Of a stretch of DNA of 64,000 nt, positions 34,424 through 41,735 are shown one piece after another. Position 1 is the first letter of the stretch. Every line of letters starts with the position of its first letter. The translations under genes were made by a program, and so were the position numbers. The notes beneath the pieces were generated by a model. That model had not been told where the DNA came from. It did no database searches and saw only the letters and a program-made list of their open reading frames with translations. The stretch comes from Lachnospiraceae bacterium NC2004 (GTDB lineage Bacteria > Bacillota > Clostridia > Lachnospirales > Lachnospiraceae), in NCBI GenBank assembly GCA_000621905.1, contig JHXB01000004.1, forward strand, positions 2,752 to 66,751, written 5' to 3'.

Positions 34424-34500
34424 ATTATAATTTACCAAATCTATGATTTTTTACCACTTTTGGTAAATTATAACACAAAAACAGCAAAATGTCATCTGCC
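34424..34500. repeat. Palindrome-containing direct repeat, copy A
   Basis: A perfect 15 bp inverted repeat (TTATAATTTACCAAA at 34425-34439 and its complement at 34459-34473), then GCAAAATGTCATCTG. The whole block recurs at 34570. It is 13 bases before the ATPase start codon, so it covers its promoter or operator region. Confidence 0.85.
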
Positions 34501-34569
34501 ATTCAAAAAACCTTTTATTATCAGCATACTTCTAGTTCAGACACTGCAATCTTCATACCACCTTTTAAA

Positions 34570-34645
34570 TATAATTTACCAAATCTATGAATTTTTGCCA
34601 CTTTTGGTAAATTATAACACACAAGCGGCAAAATGTCATCTGTTC
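34570..34645. repeat. Palindrome-containing direct repeat, copy B
   Basis: A second copy of the same block: TATAATTTACCAAA (34570-34583) pairs with its complement at 34604-34617, followed by GCAAAATGTCATCTG. It ends 9 bases before the stop codon of the hipA-type gene. The copies are about 145 bp apart with a different 70 bp between them, and have a few substitutions. Confidence 0.85.
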
Positions 34646-34654
34646 ACTTAGTGG

Positions 34655-35839
34655 TTATATATCCCCTAGCCTTTCTTTCCAAGTTGTCGAAGTCTTTCGC
34701 TTAGAACGGCTTTCCGTAAAATAGCAACTAATCTCTTTAATCTCGTTATGAATCAGGTCAATAATATCAACGCAAAATGATCTATCCAGACCTGCTTTTA
34801 ATCCGACATCGACCAGATCTTCCGGAAGAATATTCTTGCCCTTACCATTAACAGAAGTAGTCTGTTCACCATAATACGTATTACTATAAGTAATATCATA
34901 TGCTGGTGCTAATCTCCAACTCAAATCGTCACTATAAAGCATGGTAAAATTCTTTATATGATCATCCAAATTATGTGCCATCACGTTAAAACACATAAGC
35001 CTATACATTTGCTCTATGTCGTGAGTATTGTCCTTAGTGAGAACTCGAATCACCCTCATCAGTGTATTATAATCACATGAAGGAGCCCTGAAATCAGCTT
35101 CCAATAATCCGGCAAATGTTGTCGACACAACCTTTCTTTCAGCGATTCTATCAAACCTCTTGGTCATAAAATAACCTGAACATATATCAGACGGGATGAG
35201 TTTTGACTCACTCATATTAATGCCACATTTTTTAGCGCAAATGTAATAGTCATATTCCATTTGTCCCATCATATCCATATCATTTTTAGATGGGAATTTA
35301 ATAATCCAATCTTCTCCGCCTTCTTTTATAAAAATTTTAGGTCGTGTTCCACCACTTGAACCTCCGAGATTATATAGTAATTCAAGCTCGTTGGACACCT
35401 TTGAATCAATAATCCTGCCGCATTGTCTGGCAATATCGTCGTAATTAAGACCTAGCCTATCAATACTGAAATCAGCATGGTTAGATGGATAATACTCTAA
35501 CGCTCCCATACCTGAATCGCCTATGTAAGCTAGCCTGTCCAATATCGATATGTCTTCAAGAGCAACTCCTATTGAAACTAGATATCTGTCCATCAGCAAC
35601 CATCCCCAAGAATCGGGTAAACTATCTGCGAACACACCAAACAGCCCGCTAAAAAGTTCCCTTGAGGATTCCTTGGGAACAAAAACGTCACTTTTAAGTG
35701 GGAGGCTGAAAGGGCTGATAGAGAATCCACTTTTAATCCAATCTGCAGAGTATTGAAATGCCACTCTTTTGTCAGGCATGAGAGCCAGTGTTCCAACTAA
35801 CCTCTTATCATAATAAACATCAAGTGATTTATCTGCCAT
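34655..35839 (-). CDS. hipA: HipA-type serine/threonine kinase toxin
   Basis: 394 residues with N-terminal HipA couple domain (LDVYYDKRLVGTLALM) and C-terminal kinase: GGSSGGTRPKI (P-loop, about 158-168), NLDDHIKNFTML (catalytic loop, about 286) and PAYDITYS (metal-binding Asp). All motifs needed for activity are present; E. coli HipA phosphorylates glutamyl-tRNA synthetase, but the target here is not known. ATG 35839 overlaps the end of the antitoxin gene by 11 bases. It is part of the accessory island with the ATPase and the kinase at 36299. Confidence 0.93.
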   Translation of the reverse strand: MADKSLDVYYDKRLVGTLALMPDKRVAFQYSADWIKSGFSISPFSLPLKSDVFVPKESSRELFSGLFGVFADSLPDSWGWLLMDRYLVSIGVALEDISILDRLAYIGDSGMGALEYYPSNHADFSIDRLGLNYDDIARQCGRIIDSKVSNELELLYNLGGSSGGTRPKIFIKEGGEDWIIKFPSKNDMDMMGQMEYDYYICAKKCGINMSESKLIPSDICSGYFMTKRFDRIAERKVVSTTFAGLLEADFRAPSCDYNTLMRVIRVLTKDNTHDIEQMYRLMCFNVMAHNLDDHIKNFTMLYSDDLSWRLAPAYDITYSNTYYGEQTTSVNGKGKNILPEDLVDVGLKAGLDRSFCVDIIDLIHNEIKEISCYFTESRSKRKTSTTWKERLGDI

Positions 35840-36107
35840 CACGAATCACCTCATCAATACTTAAATAAACAGGTTCAGTAAATAACGAATTTAACTCATC
35901 AGTTAGTCCCAGTTCCATAACTATCTTAGTAAGGGAAATGAGAGATATCTCTCCGGTCTGTTCAAATTTCTTCAAAGAAGCATAACTAACATTACTACGC
36001 ATAGCCAACTGTTTCTGCGTAATCTTTCTGCGTCTTCTGATGTTCTTAAGCCTCTTAGCAAGCTTCATATCAATTTCAGACGGCGTCTCTAAAATGTATT
36101 CTTGCAT
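35829..36107 (-). CDS. hipB: HipB-type XRE antitoxin
   Basis: 92 residues with an XRE helix-turn-helix (about 16-70: LAKRLKNIRRRRKITQKQL ... NVSYASLKKFEQTGEISL). The extension after it probably contacts the kinase. GAGGTGAT precedes ATG 36107. Its 3' end overlaps the hipA gene in another frame. It should repress from the inverted-repeat sites just upstream. Confidence 0.92.
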   Translation of the reverse strand: MQEYILETPSEIDMKLAKRLKNIRRRRKITQKQLAMRSNVSYASLKKFEQTGEISLISLTKIVMELGLTDELNSLFTEPVYLSIDEVIRDGR

Positions 36108-36130
36108 AACATCACCTCAACAGACAATAA

Positions 36131-36189
36131 CTGCTATTATAGTATCAAAATATAAGTATTTAGTCAATTAATTGATATTATAGTAGCAG
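36131..36189. promoter_or_regulatory. Inverted-repeat operator in the hipBA / kinase divergent region
   Basis: CTGCTATTATAGTATCAA (36131-36148) and TTGATATTATAGTAGCAG (36172-36189) form an 18 bp inverted repeat with two mismatches; a related CTAGTATAGTAG sits near 36233. On the minus strand a TTGACT/TACTAT promoter with 17 bp spacing overlaps the first arm. A HipB-type protein is the natural ligand. Confidence 0.65.
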
Positions 36190-36298
36190 TAAAATTGATT
36201 ACTTGGCAATTTTAATGTTTACTTACAATAGCTAGTATAGTAGAATTATGTGTGTAGTTAGTGGATTATATGTGTATTTAACATAAGAAGGTGCTATT

Positions 36299-37333
36299 AT
36301 GCATAATATTTATTATCAAGATAAATTCGTTTTTTCAATTGATAACGGATTAGTTAATATTATATCTCCTAAATATATGCCTTTCGATATTTATTTGGAA
36401 GAAAATGATGACATAGACACAAGGGTTAATAATCAAACTAATTTTAACGCTTGGTGCGCGGGGCGAATCTTGCCGTTAGACAGAGAATATGCAAAAGAGA
36501 TTCTTAATTATCTTGGTTATTCACAAAATCTAACTGATAAAGAAAGAGCCAAAATAGCTATTGCTACAAGATGTCTTTCTATTAATGACTGTTTTTGGTT
36601 AAAAAGTGAATCTGAGGAATTAACATGGAAAGATGTTAATTTATTTGAGAATAGCTTACGGGATGGTATTTTCGAGACCGCCTTAACCGGTAAATCAATA
36701 ACAGTGACGAATAAAGAATTAGTAACACCTGACATTTCTACGGACGGTGTTGCTCCTAAAGCATGGATGAGAAAGAATAATGAATTTTACTTGTTGAAGG
36801 GTGATAAAAACGATTCTGTAGTTAAGGAAACTGAGGCTTCCCAGATTCTTTTCGATTTAGGGTTTAAGAATGCCGGGTATAAAATATCTGATTTCAAGGG
36901 TTCTCCTGTATCTACAACTGAATGCTTTACTAATCAAAATGTCAATTTTGTTAAGGCTGAATGGTTTAATATATGGTGCATGAACAATAATTGTAATATC
37001 AAAGATTTTATTGATGAAGATGAATTTGATAAGATGAACTTGGCTGATTATTTGATTGGCAATAATGACGAACATTCATATAATTGGGGATTTTTATATG
37101 ATAATGAAATGAATATATTATCTCTTAACCCTATGATGGATTTTGATCACGCATTTGAAAGTACAGATGAATCGCCATGTTTACCTGAAAAACTTCTTGG
37201 TAATAATATAACACAAAAAGATAATGCTATAAATATAGTGAGAAGACATCCTGATTGGATAAAAAAGGATGTTGATTTATCTAAATATAAGTATGGTGAA
37301 TATGTTAGTCAGAGGTTAAACTTATTATTATAA
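36299..37333 (+). CDS. HipA-like kinase, divergent from hipBA
   Basis: 344 residues. No exact family is recognised, but the middle and end follow the HipA/CtkA-like kinase layout: APKAWMRKNNEFYLLKGDK as a substrate/ATP strand, KETEASQILFDLGF helix, ADYLIGNNDEHSYNWGFL as the catalytic loop (N-x-D-x-H-x-x-N-x-x-F), and NPMMDFDHAF as the metal-binding Asp. The glycine-rich GGSSGG loop of true HipA is absent, as is an XRE partner. AAGAAGGTG precedes the ATG. It is transcribed away from hipB across a shared operator region; whether it acts as toxin, accessory kinase or regulator is unknown. Confidence 0.75.
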   Translation: MHNIYYQDKFVFSIDNGLVNIISPKYMPFDIYLEENDDIDTRVNNQTNFNAWCAGRILPLDREYAKEILNYLGYSQNLTDKERAKIAIATRCLSINDCFWLKSESEELTWKDVNLFENSLRDGIFETALTGKSITVTNKELVTPDISTDGVAPKAWMRKNNEFYLLKGDKNDSVVKETEASQILFDLGFKNAGYKISDFKGSPVSTTECFTNQNVNFVKAEWFNIWCMNNNCNIKDFIDEDEFDKMNLADYLIGNNDEHSYNWGFLYDNEMNILSLNPMMDFDHAFESTDESPCLPEKLLGNNITQKDNAINIVRRHPDWIKKDVDLSKYKYGEYVSQRLNLLL

Positions 37334-37344
37334 GAGCTAAGAGA

Positions 37345-37367
37345 TCAACAGGGACAGTCCCCATTGA
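37345..37367. repeat. REP-like palindrome copy 7 (short degenerate form)
   Basis: TCAACAGGGAC, central A, GTCCCCATTGA: a 23 bp imperfect palindrome with the same GGGGAC core, 12 bases after the kinase stop codon. Confidence 0.75.
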
Positions 37368-37410
37368 CCAGCATTTATTTTAAGGAATAAAAAAGGTTGA
37401 GAATATTGTT

Positions 37411-37442
37411 GTCACCCCGAGCAGAGCTCGGGATGGCTTTTT
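37411..37442 (+). terminator. Rho-independent terminator after HipA-like gene
   Basis: A 12 bp stem (GTCACCCCGAGC / GCTCGGGATGGC, one mismatch and one wobble) with an AGA loop is followed by TTTTT. It could equally derive from a second dispersed hairpin repeat of the GTCACCCCGAG type. Confidence 0.7.
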
Positions 37443-37512
37443 GAGTCGAAAATACTATACTACGTATAGCATTTTATATGTATACGGTTTAATGATATTA
37501 GTATTTAATGTG

Positions 37513-37541
37513 CATACACATGGATAAAAATATGTTATAAT
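37513..37541 (+). promoter_or_regulatory. Putative extended -10 promoter of the secreted protease gene
   Basis: TGTTATAAT (37533-37541) is a perfect -10 with an upstream TG; the -35 position (CATACA) is poor. It lies 37 bases before the start codon. Confidence 0.55.
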
Positions 37542-37577
37542 ACATATTGTATTACATCAATATTAGGAGGAATGATT

Positions 37578-39032
37578 ATGAGATGTTATATTAATCCATA
37601 TAATGTGTTAATCAGGCGATTTGTAAGCTTATTAACAGCGTTTGTATTAGTGACTGGGTTGATTTCATTTGCACCGGCAAATGCTGCAGGTGCGCCTGCA
37701 TTTGACGCTGAATTGACAGATGACAATATTATAAGTTTGCTGGATGTGTATGACAGTGACGCTGCACACATTCTTAAAGCCCAAAAGAAAAAAGGCGATT
37801 CATTTGCATCGTGGTATTTAGGTGCTAATAATTTGGCAGAAGCAGTAGACACAACAGTTCACGAAGAGTTTCATGCATATACATTTTATCAGTCTAGTAA
37901 ATTTAACGCTGAGCGTTTCTACTTAGGGGATGGTAATGATGTTGAGGTTAGTGAGACGGATGTTTTTACAACGTATGACGCAACTAAATCCATTCCTGAC
38001 AAATATCGTACATTTCGATATGATACCTACGTAAGCGAGACGTCAAATAGCAGTTCAAACGTATCGGGCGTTTATGGATTGATTAATGAGTTTTGTGCAT
38101 ATTATTGGGGAATGCATGCCTCTGAGTCGCTGTATGATTATATCCACGAGAATTCTAATACCATCAGCAGTTGGAGGCAGTATTATTCGGATTATAATAA
38201 CAACAGAAATGCGTACGCAGAGTTTTATTACTATACTTTGGTCTATCTTAAGTACGCTAAGGAGAATAAACCTAACATTTACAAAGATATAATCAATAAC
38301 AGTAACTATATTAAGGTTTTCTCTACCATGGAGAAGAAATATCGCCAGTTAATGAGTGAATACGAATCCAATTTAGATAAGATTTCGTATGAATATAACG
38401 GCAGTGGTTTTAAAGATAACTGTGAAGATGGTATGTTTAAGCTTAAGAACTACTCATTCGGATCAGATGATGACTATGCGCTTTTGATGCCGTTGATTAA
38501 TTCTGATGAGTATAAAGAATTCAGGGTTGCTCTTGGGGTTGAAGGTAATGAAGCTAAATCGACCGAGTCAACTGTTATGACAGAAGTGCCTACAACAACC
38601 GAAACCGTAGGTACTACTGAAGCTGTTTCAACCACCGAAAATGCAGCTACTACAGAAGCTGTCACGACTACCGAAACACCAACTACCACAGAGGCTACTT
38701 CAACAACTGAGGCAGCAAGCACAACAGAAGCCACAGACACGCCCAAGGCTAAACAGAAGAATCCGCTTAAAGTAAAAGTTACCAAGAAGACATACAAGAG
38801 AAAGAAGTTGAAGAAAGCTACGAAACTTAATATAGGGCTATCTAATATAGAAACGCCGATTACGTATGTATTTAATTCTAAAGTATATGGTGCGGGATTT
38901 AAGTTATCAAGTGATGGGAATATCATCATTCCTAAGAAATGTAAGAAGGGAACCTACAAGATAACAATTAAAGCAAAGGCAACCGATGAATACAAGGCAA
39001 CGACGAAGACGATAACAATTGTTATTAAATAA
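37578..39032 (+). CDS. Secreted HExxH metalloprotease-like protein
   Basis: 484 residues. The signal peptide (1-33, ending PANAAG) is followed by a domain with VHEEFHAYTF, an HExxH zinc motif (His95, Glu96, His99), and LINEFCAYYWG about 72 residues on, where Glu171 fits as the third ligand, a gluzincin layout. A Thr/Glu-rich linker (about 332-390) with many TTE repeats leads to a C-terminal Lys-rich Ig-like domain ending TKTITIVIK, probably for wall attachment. ATG 37578 is preferred because AGGAGG lies 7 bases before it. The substrate family cannot be named from sequence. Confidence 0.75.
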   Translation: MRCYINPYNVLIRRFVSLLTAFVLVTGLISFAPANAAGAPAFDAELTDDNIISLLDVYDSDAAHILKAQKKKGDSFASWYLGANNLAEAVDTTVHEEFHAYTFYQSSKFNAERFYLGDGNDVEVSETDVFTTYDATKSIPDKYRTFRYDTYVSETSNSSSNVSGVYGLINEFCAYYWGMHASESLYDYIHENSNTISSWRQYYSDYNNNRNAYAEFYYYTLVYLKYAKENKPNIYKDIINNSNYIKVFSTMEKKYRQLMSEYESNLDKISYEYNGSGFKDNCEDGMFKLKNYSFGSDDDYALLMPLINSDEYKEFRVALGVEGNEAKSTESTVMTEVPTTTETVGTTEAVSTTENAATTEAVTTTETPTTTEATSTTEAASTTEATDTPKAKQKNPLKVKVTKKTYKRKKLKKATKLNIGLSNIETPITYVFNSKVYGAGFKLSSDGNIIIPKKCKKGTYKITIKAKATDEYKATTKTITIVIK

Positions 39033-39115
39033 GCTAAGTAATCAATGGGGACAGGTCCAACTGGTAAATTAGGAACTAATTTACCAGTTGGACCTGTCCC
39101 CGTTGATTACTTAGC
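39033..39115. repeat. REP-like palindrome copy 8 (long form, longest arms)
   Basis: It starts immediately after the TAA of the protease gene. The outer arms GCTAAGTAATCAA / TTGATTACTTAGC, the GGGGACAGGTCCAACT block and the inner GGTAAATTAG around a GAA centre all pair, with only one or two mismatched bases in 83. Confidence 0.9.
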
Positions 39116-39177
39116 GAATAAATTTGTTGTAAAAAGTACGAAAAAGTACGAATTTGCCCACTTTTTTAAGAAAATGC

Positions 39178-39206
39178 TTGCTATGGATTTTACTTTGTGA
39201 TAGAAT
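39178..39206 (+). promoter_or_regulatory. Promoter of the rpsF-ssb-rpsR operon
   Basis: TTGCTA (-35) and TAGAAT (-10) with a 17 bp spacer, followed by an 80 base leader. A GAGTGTGATAAAT... segment and a CTCT/AGAG hairpin in the leader could be an S6:S18 autoregulatory site, which is a weak inference. An AAAGTACGAATTT motif precedes the promoter at 39143-39155. Confidence 0.6.
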
Positions 39207-39286
39207 AGCCGAGTGTGATAAATATTCCTTGCTCTCTTTATATGTAAGAAGAGGGCCAGAGACCAAAAGGAGGTGCGATAACAACT

Positions 39287-39571
39287 ATGAAGTATGAGTT
39301 AGCGTTGGTTGTTAATGCAAAGATCGAAGATAACATTAGAACCGCTACAGTTGAGAAGGTTAAAGATACCATCACAGCAGCAGGCGGAGACATCACTAAT
39401 GTTGATGAAGTTGGTAAGAAGCAGCTTGCTTACGAGATTCAGAAGATGAATATCGGCGATTACTATTTCATCCAATTCGATGCTGAGTCTGAGGCTCCTG
39501 CCCAGATCGAAGCTAAGCTTCGCATTCAGGACAACATTCTCAGATTCTTATGCGTTAGACAGGACGCATAG
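39287..39571 (+). CDS. rpsF: 30S ribosomal protein S6
   Basis: 94 residues with the typical MKYELALVVN start, the AGGDITNVDEVGKKQLAYEI strand and YYFIQFDAE. It forms a heterodimer with S18 in the small subunit. AAAAGGAGGTG precedes the ATG. First gene of the classic Firmicute trio with ssb and rpsR. Confidence 0.97.
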   Translation: MKYELALVVNAKIEDNIRTATVEKVKDTITAAGGDITNVDEVGKKQLAYEIQKMNIGDYYFIQFDAESEAPAQIEAKLRIQDNILRFLCVRQDA

Positions 39572-39591
39572 TCGACGAGGAGGAATTTAAT

Positions 39592-40020
39592 TTGAATAAA
39601 GTATTCTTAATGGGTAGATTAACCCGTGATCCTGAGACAAGATATTCCTCAGGAGCAACACAGACAGCAGTTGCACGTTTTTCGTTAGCTGTTGACAGAA
39701 GATTCAAGAGAGATGGTCAGCCTGACGCAGATTTCTTTAACTGTTCTGCATTTGGCAAGACCGCAGAGTTTGTACAAAACTATTTACATCAAGGAACTAA
39801 GGTTGTTGTTGAAGGACGTATCCAGAATGACAACTATACTAATAAGGATGGCGCTAAGGTATATTCAGTGCAGATCATTGTTGAGACTGTTGAATTTGCC
39901 GAGAGCAAGAAGACTGCAGACAGCTACAATCCTAGTGATGTAGCACAGCCACCAAGTGCTGATGCAGGCGACGGATTCATCAATATCGATGAAGGTGTTG
40001 AGGATTCGCTTCCGTTCTAA
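39592..40020 (+). CDS. ssb: Single-stranded DNA-binding protein
   Basis: 142 residues. OB-fold start MNKVFLMGRLTRDPETRY, FNCSAFGKTAEFV and VVVEGRIQNDNYTNKDG; the acidic tail ends in EDSLPF, the partner-binding tip. The start is a TTG at 39592, 8 bases after GAGGAGG, chosen because it gives the conserved N-terminus. Between rpsF and rpsR. Confidence 0.97.
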   Translation: MNKVFLMGRLTRDPETRYSSGATQTAVARFSLAVDRRFKRDGQPDADFFNCSAFGKTAEFVQNYLHQGTKVVVEGRIQNDNYTNKDGAKVYSVQIIVETVEFAESKKTADSYNPSDVAQPPSADAGDGFINIDEGVEDSLPF

Positions 40021-40052
40021 GATGTGAATGAACTAATTAAGGAGGTTCAATC

Positions 40053-40316
40053 ATGGCTTACAATAAAGGTGATCGTTCAGATTCTCCTATGAGAAGAAGA
40101 CCGGGTCGTAGAAGAAAAAAGGTTTGCGCTTTCTGTGCAGATGAGAGTGCTGTTATCGATTACAAGGACGTTAATCGTCTTAGAAAGTACGTTTCAGAGA
40201 GAGGTAAGATCCTTCCTCGCCGTATTACCGGTAACTGTGCAAAGCATCAGAGAGCATTGACAGTAGCTATCAAGAGAGCTCGTCATATTGCCCTTATGCC
40301 ATATACGACAGATTAA
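40053..40316 (+). CDS. rpsR: 30S ribosomal protein S18 (C+ zinc type)
   Basis: 87 residues with KVCAFCAD and [22 protein letters not shown]. The CxxC and CxxH pairs show the zinc-binding form. AAGGAGG precedes the ATG. Ends the trio and is followed by a terminator. Confidence 0.97.
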   Translation: MAYNKGDRSDSPMRRRPGRRRKKVCAFCADESAVIDYKDVNRLRKYVSERGKILPRRITGNCAKHQRALTVAIKRARHIALMPYTTD

Positions 40317-40329
40317 TATGTTTTTATTC

Positions 40330-40362
40330 GGGATGTGCATTTAATGCACGTCCCTTATTCTT
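40330..40362 (+). terminator. Rho-independent terminator after rpsR
   Basis: GGGATGTGCAT and ATGCACGTCCC pair over 11 positions with one imperfect pair, then TTATTCTTATT follows. It separates the ribosomal trio from the glmU-like operon. Confidence 0.85.
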
Positions 40363-40382
40363 ATTTATAGAGGTTTATTATT

Positions 40383-41108
40383 ATGCTTAAAACAGTAATA
40401 CTTGCAGCAGGCAAGGGTACCAGAATGAAGTCTGATCTTCCTAAGGTACTTCACGAAATCAATGGTAAAGCGCTAGTTGAGTATGTTATAGATGCGGCTA
40501 AAGAAGCGGGTTCTGATGACATTTGCATAATTGTCGGACATAGAGCGGAGCTTGTTAAGGAGCGTTTAGGAGACGGCTATACTTACGCTGAGCAGAAGGA
40601 GCAGTTAGGAACAGGGCACGCTGTTAAGTGTGCTAAAGATTTTATCGGAGATTCCGGAGATGTCCTTATTCTTTGCGGAGATACCCCGCTTATTAACGGT
40701 GAGACTCTAAAGAAGCTCTATAGTGAGTACACTTTAAACAACCACACCGCAACCCTGCTCTCAACTATCGTTGATGATCCGACCGGTTACGGAAGGATTA
40801 TAAGAGACGCAGCCGGAAGCTTTGTTAAGAACGTCGAGCACAAGGATGCGAGCGAAGAAGAGCTTAAGTCCAAGGAGATTAACGGTGGCATGTATCTTTT
40901 CGATGCTGTCGCATTATCAAGTGCTTTAGATAATCTGTCAAATGATAACGCCCAGGGAGAGTACTATCTTCCTGACACTTTAGAGATTATCAAAAATGCA
41001 GGCGGTAAGGTAGAGGCTTATGTGGCCGAAGATCCTACCGTTATACTCGGTGTTAATGATAAAGAGCAGCTAAAAACAGCGGCTGATTTGTTAGAGGCAA
41101 GATCATGA
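40383..41108 (+). CDS. GlmU-type UDP-GlcNAc pyrophosphorylase, single domain
   Basis: 241 residues. The uridylyltransferase half of GlmU is complete: LAAGKGTRMKSDLPKVLHE (nucleotide loop), QLGTGHAVKCA, CGDTPL, GYGRIIRD, EINGGMYLFD, NAQGEYYLPDT and the terminal VNDKEQL. The left-handed beta-helix acetyltransferase half (about 200 residues) is absent: the frame closes after LLEARS and the pth frame begins. So the protein should make UDP-GlcNAc from GlcNAc-1-P but cannot acetylate glucosamine-1-P. The missing half may be a separate gene elsewhere. Confidence 0.87.
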   Translation: MLKTVILAAGKGTRMKSDLPKVLHEINGKALVEYVIDAAKEAGSDDICIIVGHRAELVKERLGDGYTYAEQKEQLGTGHAVKCAKDFIGDSGDVLILCGDTPLINGETLKKLYSEYTLNNHTATLLSTIVDDPTGYGRIIRDAAGSFVKNVEHKDASEEELKSKEINGGMYLFDAVALSSALDNLSNDNAQGEYYLPDTLEIIKNAGGKVEAYVAEDPTVILGVNDKEQLKTAADLLEARS

Positions 41109-41164
41109 GTCTGATAGACAAGATATTTGATTGGTTAGAAAGAGATGTCGAAAGGGAGGATATC

Positions 41165-41731
41165 GTGAAGATTATTGCTGGTCTTGGTAATCCGGGGATG
41201 GAGTATGTAGGAACAAGACATAATGTGGGTTTTGATGCTATTGACAGACTTGCCGAAGAATATAACATTTCCATGAATCAGGAGAAGTTTAAAGGTGTTT
41301 ACGGCACCGGAATTATTAATGGCGAGAAGGTTCTCGTTGTTAAGCCTATGACTTACATGAACAATAGTGGAGAGTGCATTGGTGAGATAGCTAGATTCTA
41401 TAAGCTTGAGCCTTCCGATGTCATAGTTATCTCTGACGATATCAATCTCAATGTCGGTGGTTTGAGAATCAGGGATAAAGGCAGTGCCGGTGGGCATAAC
41501 GGTCTTAAGAGCATCATCTATCATTTGCACAGCGAAGATTTTTTAAGAGTCAGAGTAGGCGTTGGCATGAAGAAGCAGGGTCAGGATCTTGCGAAGCACG
41601 TGCTTAGCAAGGTTTCTAAAGAAGACGAAGAGCTTATGTCTGATGCTATAGACAACGCAGCTAAGGCAGCGGCCATGTTGGTTACTGATGAAGCCACCAA
41701 GGTTATGAATAAATACAATTCAAAAGGATAG
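41165..41731 (+). CDS. pth: Peptidyl-tRNA hydrolase
   Basis: 188 residues from the GTG at 41165, which follows AGGGAGG at 5 bases and gives the family start KIIAGLGNPG. TRHNVGFDAID (catalytic His), MTYMNNSGE and SAGGHNGLKSI are all present. An in-frame ATG at 41105, overlapping the glmU stop (ATGA), would add 20 acidic residues; both starts are possible but the shorter one fits the usual length of about 190. It frees tRNA from stalled peptidyl-tRNA. Directly upstream of mfd, as in many clostridia. Confidence 0.95.
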   Translation: MKIIAGLGNPGMEYVGTRHNVGFDAIDRLAEEYNISMNQEKFKGVYGTGIINGEKVLVVKPMTYMNNSGECIGEIARFYKLEPSDVIVISDDINLNVGGLRIRDKGSAGGHNGLKSIIYHLHSEDFLRVRVGVGMKKQGQDLAKHVLSKVSKEDEELMSDAIDNAAKAAAMLVTDEATKVMNKYNSKG

Positions 41732-41735
41732 GAAG

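Noticed and set aside
14446-39115. CRISPR array from the recurring palindromes
   Set aside because: Copies are kilobases apart, between different genes, with no regular spacers and no cas genes.
39207-39286. Firm call of an S6:S18 ribosomal leader
   Set aside because: A short hairpin is present but I cannot confirm the conserved bulge, so it is mentioned only with the promoter.
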